DNA from: Paramacrobiotus metropolitanus
Taxonomy: Eukaryota; Tardigrada; Eutardigrada; Parachela; Macrobiotidae
Length of the DNA: 64,000 nt
Assembly (NCBI RefSeq): GCF_019649055.1
Contig: NW_026570264.1
Coordinates: 930,001 to 994,000, forward strand
Direction of reading: 5' to 3'
The notes beneath the pieces were generated by a model. The model saw only the letters and a list, made by a program, of their open reading frames with translations. It had not been told where the DNA came from and made no database searches. Below are positions 55,551-64,000 of this stretch, in pieces. Every line of letters begins with the position of its first letter. Positions within the stretch are counted from its first letter, which is position 1. Both the position numbers and the translations under genes were made by a program.

Positions 55551-56553
55551 AGCATGAGTTCATGACGTGGTAAGATCAAGCACTGTTGTATGATCTCGGA
55601 GGATAATAAGTGACGAAACCATTTACACGCCCTGAAGACAAAAATATCTGGATTGCCTATAAAGCGTGTTGCCTATACGGCGACATCATAGAAAAAAAAG
55701 AATGTGCCTAACCACACCGCTTCACACAAAAACGACATTTATTTTTTTTGCAAAATCCTTAGCGGTGCATCTGCCACTATAAAAAAACAGTTCTATTGCA
55801 TATGCAGGCATCGGAACTACTGTGAAGTTTTGTCTCAACTCTCTGCGATTGATTATTTACGAATATTCGAATAACCTGTCTGATCCAGACAGGAAATTTC
55901 CTGAAAGGAAATTGGGCAAATACCGTACCTGCGAATCTGATGTTGATCAAAAACATCCATATAGGAGAATACAGCCAGATGCAACTCCGCAAATAGATCA
56001 CTAAGGCGCAGTTCATTGGGGTTGTCCAGATCTACGAAGAACAAGTCAACAAGTACATACCCGTGCATCACGACATTGCACTGGAGAATGCTTAACAAAT
56101 CAATTTTACAGTCACAGGCAAGACAGCTATGTAGATGTTGCTATTAACATGCAGCGTGATGACTTGTGTCAAAAAACAGCAAATTCTCCGTTTTAAAAAT
56201 TCGTACTTTTTGTGAATGCCTGAAAAGTGACCTTATAATCTGAAGATTTTATATACGAGTACTGCGTTAAAAAGTGTGTGAGCGCAATACCCCGGTTGCT
56301 GAGATATGGCGCATTAGACTGAGCCAAGAAATTGGACGTATAGCCAGGTTAATATCCAATCCAATTTTTTAATAACTTTGTGGGAAAAGGCGCATAATAT
56401 TATTAAGACGAAGCTGAAGGAATTCTTAAAATATATATTAATTTTCAAATTCATATTTAGTTTGTGTATTTTAATTTCTAGTTTGACAACGGTAGAGAAT
56501 CTTTATACGGCAATCTGCAAGGTTTCGTGTCACGGCAATCTACTTTACAATGG

Positions 56554-57050
56554 TTACTTACGTTCCATGCCCAAAATCACGCTCACAAGTTTGTCCACCA
56601 TTCTACCCACGATCTTCGGGGAACCCGTCGTTAGCGCAGCTAAGAACCGCTGAATGGCGTAGACCGAATACCTCCGAATACGCCATTCCTCGGGGTCTTG
56701 GCAGCGACCTTTTGCGACCAACCCGGCAACGCACTCATCCACAATCCCCAGAAACATTATCTGCTTCGTTGCACCACACCTCGACAGGAATTGGCTGTGA
56801 AAGTGTGGCATGTCCTACGTGCGTTGCATTTCATCCGCAATATCAGGGATTTTCTTCTGGAACTTGCAAAAAGGGATTAGCACACGGCGAAAGGACTCCC
56901 TGGTGACGGGCCCCAGCGGTCCCGCCCGAAGCACACGCTTCAGACAGTTCAGAGCCGCATCATTCCCGTCTCACACGCGGTACTTTTTCACCGTGTCATT
57001 CGGCAAGGCCACCTCGACATTCACGAGCGTCAAATTGTAGTAGCAAAAGA
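56554..57050 (-). pseudogene. unidentified pseudogene with in-frame stops
   Basis: One minus-strand frame reads ELFCYYNLTLVNVEVALPND, a TGA, then LKRVLRAGPLGPVTRESFRR, a TAG, then IMFLGIVDECVAGLVAKG and a closing region ending at a GT donor (GGAAC|GTAAGT). The protein character carries across both stops. I do not recognise the family. Confidence 0.5.
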
Positions 57051-57350
57051 GTTCAGCGGAGATTGCAGGCTGCCATGATTCCGGTTGGGCCTCATCTGTA
57101 CTCACCAGGACATCTATTCCTTTGGCGATTATTGACTTGGATGCTGTAACTGGAATGCTGTCCTGATAAGCCCACTTTGCGCAGCTTTTTCATGGGGCCG
57201 AGTCATGAGGACAACTGGACGCTGTTTCGATATGATTTCGTTCTGCCGACATGTTCGCCCGACTTTAGTTCTCCAATTTCGCTTTGGTTACACCGCTTTT
57301 CACCCCCGGCAGTCTTCTCAACACCGGACTACAACGTTACAGCCACAAGA

Positions 57351-59625
57351 TCACTGGCGTTGCCGCGATCTTCCTGTCGTCGTCTTCATAATCTCCGCAT
57401 ATGAAGGAGGAAGATCCGATTCCCGCCTTAAAGCGACTGCGGCATACGGAGGCGCTTCATCCGTCGGCGTGCTAGGGCGTGGCAAAAGGCTTTCCGTTAC
57501 CTCATCGGAACGAGTAGAAGTTCCCGCGTCGCTCACAAGTACAACGGGAGGTAGTATACCGTGCGGAGCCGTCGCGCCTGAGTCTGCCACAGGCCTAGGA
57601 CATGTCAGTAATAAAAGGCCCGGTAAGGCTAGGATGGCCTGCAATATCAGGGAAAGCCCTTCTTCGACAGAGTTCCAGTTATTGGTAAATTTTCCCGTCG
57701 CCTGGTGTCCGACCGCTTCTGCAATTGCGGCCGCACTGAGCGCAGCTTTAACGGCCATGCAGCCCACATAAATGCGAATGAATCTTGAGCAAGCCGGTTG
57801 GGAATACTGACGCGGGTCTGGTGCAAGCGCTCGAGGCTGGTCCCGGTAAAATAAACCGGATAGTCCGAAAATGTTGGTGAGAATTCGCCATGCCGGAGAA
57901 ATCATCACAAACACAGTCTGTCTGATTTCCTGGAAATCTGCAAAACTAATGGATTATGAAGTTGCAACCCCTTATTTGCTTTAAAAATTTCACTGAAGCA
58001 GTTTAAAAGCTGAAGTTATCAAACAATATGATGTCAGTATTTGTGTTTCATCTTAAGAACATCTGAGGTAAATAATTCAATAATTATTAAACCCAGTAGT
58101 AATAATTTAGTATTAAAGGAGCAAATATATTTAATAAAACAAATAAGTTAAATATTAATTCAATAATGGTATGGAGCGTCACCTACCATCGAAATGGGAG
58201 ATAATAATAATTAGCATAATTGAGAGCTCGGTAGCGCAGGACAAAACCATCCAAATATGGAACGCTTCAGCTTCGCTGGTCCGCGTATTTTCTGGCCTCT
58301 CGTTTGTTCCGACACACCACTCAGTGAAAGTATGCGGAACACGCCCTCGATTCAGGGTTACCGCGGCCATCATTAGGCATATCCCGACTACCACGAAATT
58401 CATGTCGCCAATCAGGATTAACACGCGTCCTCTTTTTTCGCCCAACTGCACAGCTCCGTGAATAAAGGCGCCCAGCGCCAAGAGAACGGTGACGAGCATG
58501 CCGGACAAGTAGACCTTAAAGAACGTCCAACCCGGCGCTCTGTTGACGTGAGATGAACTGGCTGCTTGTTGGCAAATGGTTCGCCTCCTCCGCTCACTGA
58601 ACAGGATTCCACCCATGTTAAATAGAATGGTCCACGCGTCCAGGATGTATCCCGTTGTGAAATCACAGAAATCTCCGAGTGCTTCTGTGGAATTGCGACA
58701 GAATTCACCGCAATTCTCCATCGTGTGCTTGGAGTCTATTGGATAATAAATTATGTGAATCCAAGCGAATTCTGCGTGCTGTACAATTTGGAATAAGATT
58801 TTCTTATCGTCAGGCCGCCAGACCCACACACCAGCTGACGGTGATCTGACCATAATTTAAGTGATGCACCCCAGCCGACCACAATTTATGTGGTGGTGGC
58901 CTTCCGCGCGGGTCACCAGCTAAAACCGGTTCATGCGCTTTACACAATATAGGAGCAAAAAACAAAACTTGGTCACGGACCGATTTTTGTTTTATGGTCC
59001 TGTATTATAAGAGGCGCGGTCATGCAGTCGGTCCGCGGTTCAAAATTTAGGCGTTTGACAGAAATATGATAAACGCCCTGTAATACATTTGGTTCACCGA
59101 CACTCAAAGGTACGAAGAAAAGCGCATTTCTGCGCTATATGCGCTAATTTGAAGATCCGACATTTTTAGCCTACACTGTACAGGGTAGTACAGTGAAGTA
59201 GCCCTGCACTGTACAGAACTGAACGAAGGGTGCAATTCAGGCCCGTTGTTAAACTTTATACTCAACTTTCCGTTATACATAATACAAAATGTAACGTATA
59301 TGCGCATTATTACATAGTTATAATCAACAAGAGAGTTTGTACGAGTATTTCGTACTTGTATTTCCGTACTTGTATTTCCGTCCGCTGGTGCTCTTCCTTT
59401 GCGCAGTTCACCGGTAGAAATAATGGATAAGAATACTGCCAGCAGGTTGACAGCAATATTCGCCAGAGAGAAGTTTAAAGTCAGATGGTAATATGTGCTC
59501 TTAAAATCATCCAACATGTCGTTTACCATTGACTGTTCCTCCCGCACGGCGGAGATAGCTACAGTCGAAGACCTGACCGGCGAAATCCGCAATGCCGCTG
59601 CTTCCCGCAGCGTAAGATAAACCAT
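57351..59625 (-). CDS. membrane protein family, copy D, three intact exons
   Basis: Exons 59625-59412, 58684-58187 and 57937-57351 join in frame (phase 1 throughout) to about 432 residues. Exon 1 carries LTLREAAALR and a first span. Exon 2 opens EALGDFCDFTTGYILDAW and has three to four spans (including VYLSGMLVTVLLALGAFI and ILIGDMNFVVVGICLMM). Exon 3 has another hydrophobic region and a long tail with APPYAAV and ESDLPPSYAEI. Two PPxY motifs suggest contact with WW-domain proteins such as NEDD4-type ligases. This is the only complete copy and serves as the reference for copies A, B and C. Family and function unknown. Confidence 0.7.
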
Positions 59626-61268
59626 AATTCGTATCGGATGTCAGTATCCACTGCTCTTCGAGATAATCTCTCTCGACACTGGCGTTACGCGGCGACGATT
59701 TCTGATGGAACCGGTTGCAGAACGAATAGCACTATTCCCAAAAAATTTTTCGCATGCCACACAGTGGCGAGTATTTAGCTTGTCAAACTTTTCGCGACAG
59801 TTGTTCCGGAGATCAAATAGCGTACAGTGTTGACGCCTATTTAACGGTATTAGGGATGATTTGTTACAAGAAATTTTTCCGTGTTAAACTTGGCTGAAGT
59901 AGAGCGTCCTATAGCTTTCTTACGGGATCGTTCGCAAGTTTAAACAGAAAGGTGACGGGTGGCTGATGTCATAGCTCTAAAACATGCTTGAACTGTCACA
60001 CGGTCTCAAACTTCTGTGTGCTGATAGCCGTCATAACTATGATCTCATATCCACTCGAGAGAATATGAGTACGTGCAGCTATAAATAGAGTTATATTCCC
60101 ACAACCCTACTGTACGAAACATATTGCACGGTGTTATGATGTGTGTGGGCCCAGCGAAAAATCAATAACCGGTTTACATCGCATGCGCCTGAACTGCCGT
60201 ATGGTGGGAACCAGAACGTTGTATGTGGCAGCAGTATGGATCGGGATAGAAAAATGAAGCGTATCCTAATCTCCTAAATTTCCCTGGCCCCGTGCAGAGT
60301 AACTTGTACGAGCAAATAGGAGTTAAATAAATGTTTTAATACGTAAATTCTACCGCAAAAATACACTTTCTCGGGCAGTAATATCTAGCAGGCACTGGTG
60401 ACTGGCAACTGGATTAAAACAAATCTTACAGTTGAAGTCAGTATTCTTTTTCTGCCACAGATTTTGCTTATTCCATTGATTCTGCATGTACATATATACG
60501 CAGGAGGATGCATATGAGACTTGTGGGGCGCAAAGATCGATTACAGAATGAAGCCTAACAACTTGTGGGTGTTTGTACGTAGTCACATCAGTACAAATAC
60601 TGAACGTGAACCCTGTAAATGCACTTTTTTCAGATAGTTTCATGCTGCTACAAAAGTGTTCCAACAGGATGTGTTTACAACACATTAACCTTGCAGGGAG
60701 TGACCAGGTAAAGAAAGTACCAGTACAGGAAGTACTGGTATAGATATTCCTTGTGTGGTGTTACGCGTAATACTCGTAGTTATGTATTTCAGCGAAAAAA
60801 CAGCTTGGGTAGTACGAGTTTTACTGTCCTATCCAGTTACCACGCGTAACAGACTTCGAATGTGCAAGCAAATCTTACTGAAAAGCACACTGCACTGCAT
60901 AACGGCGTCGTATGGTCTGGGTGATTTTTTGCTGTCGATTTGGTGAACATGCAGTTAGTTACCTTCGCCGCCAGTGTTCGTGGGATCGTCAACTCATATT
61001 ATAGAGTGTGCCATGCAGACAGTTTTGCAGTAGCGTCAGCGCATTCTCCCTTACAATAAATCACCCACTTGAAGTTACCGGCATTTTTCTCACCGAGGCA
61101 AAACCGTGCACATCACTCGTTTATTTCAAATGCAGTCAAAAGACTGGCGAACAGTTATTGGCTATTGGAATTCTTTAATGTCCATGCTGGCGGCAGTAAT
61201 TAAGCAGTGCGAACGTCCAAGAACACGTCTATCTCGGTCCTTCCCTTTATAGTGTGCGACTTCTTCCC
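59626..61268. other. gene-poor stretch with weak third duplication copy
   Basis: About 60,140-60,230 resembles the segments at 40.15 and 53.65 kb. No supported gene otherwise. Confidence 0.4.
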
Positions 61269-64000
61269 ATGGATCGCACCGACGACAACGAGAAATGGGG
61301 AGACTGGCTTGTCAGCGTCATTATACAATACGCTGGTGCCATCTCGTCAAATCCTGTCGAAAGAGATACCGATATTGCTGAACTGCTTTTCTATCTGGGA
61401 CATCAAGCTGCTATGCACGACGGTTACAAGAATTGTGGAGCGTGGAAGATGCTGATATCAATTCAGGACAGTAAGCATTTAAATTACAAGACAAAAGAGC
61501 AGGTGAGTGAAGTTTACTGATAAATTTAATTACATCTTGCAAAGTATAAAGTATAGCCTGGGGGGCATGCTTAACGCGAAGGTTACACCTTATTACACTT
61601 TTGTGAATCTCATATTAATATTTTGTTATTTAGTGCGCGTGTTAGTATGTAAAGAAATATTAGGAGGAATAAGAAAGTGTCTGTGGCGCTATGTTATACA
61701 AGAAACCGCCTCGGCTTCGCCTCCGCGTTTCTTGGGTTCTAAACTCCTTGGCCGGTTTACGGATTGTTAACTTAGAACGGATAAATCTGAAGAGCCCGAT
61801 AAAAAAAATTTTATAAAAAAATGGATGTTTTGGTTTCGTGCAGTCAAAGGCAATTACTTTGACTTTACAGATCATTTTTTGTTAAATTTTCTTAGCGAAA
61901 AACCATCCGAATCAAATCACCCACGAGAGTATCACATTACAAACTAAAAGGACGCTAAGACTGGACAGTGGTGCTAGATAGGTCACCCATTAAGAACTTA
62001 GCAGGCCCTGCTCTATTTTGCTCAGTAATATTGCAGTTTGGTCATACGTTCACCTAACGGGCTCTGTGCACTGGATAGCTTTGGCAGCTCGGTCACCCAC
62101 CTACCTAACGGGATCTATGCAAAGGACAGTACTGGTAACTCGGTCTCGAGTATATGCGCTGGACAGTAGTGGTAGCTCGCTCATTAGATCACTTAACGGA
62201 GTTCGTGCACTGGATAGTAGTGATAGCTCGGTCACGCGTTCACCTAACGGGCTCTGTGCACTGGACAGTATTGGTAGCTTGGTCACCCATCTACCTAACG
62301 GGATCTATGCACTGGACAGTATTGGTAGCTCGGTCACCCATCTACCTAACGGGATCTATGCACTGGACAGTATCGGCAGCTCGGTCACCCATCTACCTAA
62401 CGAGATCTATGCAGTGGACAGTAGTGGTAGCACGGTCACTAGATCACTTAACGGAGTTTGTGCACTGGAAAATAGTGGTATCTCGGTACTTTTTCACCTA
62501 ACGGGCTCTGTGCACTGGACAGTAGTTGTAGCTCGGTCACGTACTCACCTAGCGATTTTTTGACGCACTCAATCACTAGGTGAGTGACTGACCGAGCTCA
62601 ACCTGTCCAGTAAGAAATATCGCTAGGTAAGGAGAAAAATCGCTAGGTGAGGATGTGACCCTGCTACAACTACTGTCCAGTGCACAGAGCCCGTTAGGTG
62701 AGCAAGAGCAAAGTCCGCTCGATGACTCACTCACCTAGAAATTCTGCTCAGTGGGCAGTAATGGTGTTTTGGTCACTCACTTGTCTAGTGATTTTTCTTA
62801 CTGGTCAGTGGTGGTAGCTCGGTCACCCACTCATCTAGAGATTCCGCTCAGTGGTCGGTGATAGTGTTTCGGTCACTCACTCGTTCGGTGATTTTTCGTG
62901 TTGATTTTATATTTGATTTTTTACATTTTATACCGGTTGATTTTAAACGTGTTTCGAGCTCGGCAACACCGGCAGCAATGTTTGAATAACGCGAGTGTTT
63001 GAATAAGTACAATAATCTATTTAGTTTTCGGTTTAATTAGTGTGATAATTATGTCAATTGGTATTTTGTATTGTATCTAGGCAAATATTTCTAAGTTTCA
63101 AGGTGACCTTTAAGATGGGTTGGATCATTCTGGTCTTGATGCCGGCTTGATACCGGCTCGATATTTTCATAAAAAAAACACATGCCGGCCACTTCTGAAC
63201 TATACCGGATCTAATGGCGTTGTCCGTTTTTCCAGAAGTTTTATGGTTATAGAGATCTCAAAACTATGGGGCGCCGCGCGTAGTATAGATCTTGTACTTA
63301 ATAACACTATAACAGTAGCGCTACCCGGGTACTGTTGTTACTGTCATTATGCGTATAATGACACTTTTTCCGATCAGATACTACTCGTGATGGGTTTTGA
63401 TTGCTCTACGTATTTTTCTGGCACTGTCTTTTAACTGCCATTAAATCCTCACCTGTTCGGTCGGTCGATTACTTCGTATCGCGTCAGCCTGGGCAGAGCC
63501 GGTGTGTTACGCTAATGCACAATTGTGCGTTGCAGTATTTTGCCGCCTATGCGAAGAGACTTTTAAAAGAAGCAAAAGCGGAAGACTCCATGCAATACAA
63601 AGGCGACAAGGGGAATCCCCAGGCTTCTGCAGCCACCGACCTACAGGTACGCAGTAATAGTCGCATAGATAACAGTGTTGCTTTTATTGCTGGTCAAGAA
63701 AAGGGTCAGTTGAATAGTAAACGGTTGCAGTTCTAATAAGTTTGTATGCACTGTAATTTAGCGATTTTATTTTGAGAATTAACGCTTACAGTAAGGCTAA
63801 TCTGCTAGCGGAAGCCGAAGTAATTATTATTTCCACTTTTACACTTGTTTTAATTTGCTGACAAAATGCACTAAATCCCTTCCGATAGCTCCATACAATG
63901 CCGCGCGATGCAGTTGCTTGTACAAGAGACCAACAAATAGATTCGGAAATAAAGCGCTTGAGGGATATTATTGCGGAACAGACGACCGTCATAGACAGCT
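61269..64000 (+). CDS. unrecognised gene, first three exons, runs off the window
   Basis: Exon 1 61269-61502 starts with an ATG and encodes MDRTDDNEKWGDWLVSVI onwards, mostly helical. Exon 2 63536-63646 (YFAAYAKRLLKEAKAED onward) and a probable exon 3 from 63889 (RDQQIDSEIKRLRDIIAEQ, coiled coil) join in phase 0. The first intron is about 2 kb and contains the minisatellite. The products look soluble and helical. No family recognised. Exon 3 borders are less certain. Confidence 0.5.
62035..62900. repeat. 51-bp minisatellite with an inverted block
   Basis: About ten direct copies of a 51-bp unit (TCACCCATCTACCTAACGGG is one part) fill 62,035-62,560. Part of the unit then appears in inverted orientation (about 62,655-62,703), and degenerate direct copies follow to 62,900. 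Because 51 is divisible by three, a 17-residue repeat frame appears (LDSIGSSVTHLPNGIYA), but it lies in an intron and is probably not coding. Confidence 0.85.

Noticed and set aside
62018-62563. A 181-residue open frame with 17-residue repeats
   Set aside because: The frame follows from a 51-bp minisatellite unit inside a likely intron; no splice or start support.
1-64000. tRNA, rRNA or CRISPR features
   Set aside because: None of the conserved tRNA T-loop words in a plausible cloverleaf, no rRNA-like blocks and no regular spacer arrays were seen; the 51-bp repeat lacks unique spacers.

Overview
The window is nuclear DNA of a metazoan, most likely a small invertebrate. Its host genes are spliced, with GT-AG introns, and include class A GPCRs, a GT10 fucosyltransferase and a family of multi-span membrane proteins. 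I cannot name the phylum from the sequence; a tardigrade-like ecdysozoan would be only a guess. Region 1 (about 1-18,200) is a Maverick/Polinton (adintovirus-like) element packed with genes. It holds a spliced protein-primed family B DNA polymerase, a retrovirus-type integrase with a chromodomain, an adenain-like protease, capsid proteins, a packaging ATPase, a repeat-rich basic protein and a two-BIR IAP-like protein. It also carries transcription-type genes that I do not know as standard for such elements: a divergent TATA-binding protein homologue, a PC4-like protein, an ANP32-like leucine-rich-repeat protein and a spliced acidic protein with two predicted 3' ends. Four intergenic stretches of this element hold a recurring interrupted palindrome, TNAYCG-N4-CGRTNA, with TATATAAA-type boxes beside several of them. 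Together, the viral TBP, the possible coactivator and the shared operators look like a private transcription system, and this is the best candidate for something new in the window. I could not find terminal inverted repeats; the left end may lie outside the window.

Region 2 (18.2-34.6 kb) is host DNA. It has two GPCR genes, a fucosyltransferase gene and, inside the second GPCR, a complete Ty3/gypsy-type LTR retrotransposon on the minus strand (27,349-33,753). The element's LTRs differ at one base of 399, and a 4-bp target duplication is visible. Removing the element and one duplication copy leaves the GPCR reading frame open, so the insertion is recent. Gag and pol are joined by a likely -1 frameshift heptamer, and pol carries three single-base frame breaks.

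Region 3 (34.6-64 kb) holds four copies (two of them damaged) of an unknown membrane protein family with a PPxY tail. Between them, on the minus strand, lies a very unusual gene coding for ten tandem helix-turn-helix units in two sets of five, followed by duplicated acidic exons. The rest is repeats: fold-back elements, a diverged segmental duplication, a retrotransposon fragment, a pseudogene, a 51-bp minisatellite and the start of an unrecognised gene running off the right edge.

Single-base indels at or near homopolymers interrupt several otherwise good genes (IAP RING, pol, one membrane paralogue). Assembly error should be excluded before these are called pseudogenes.
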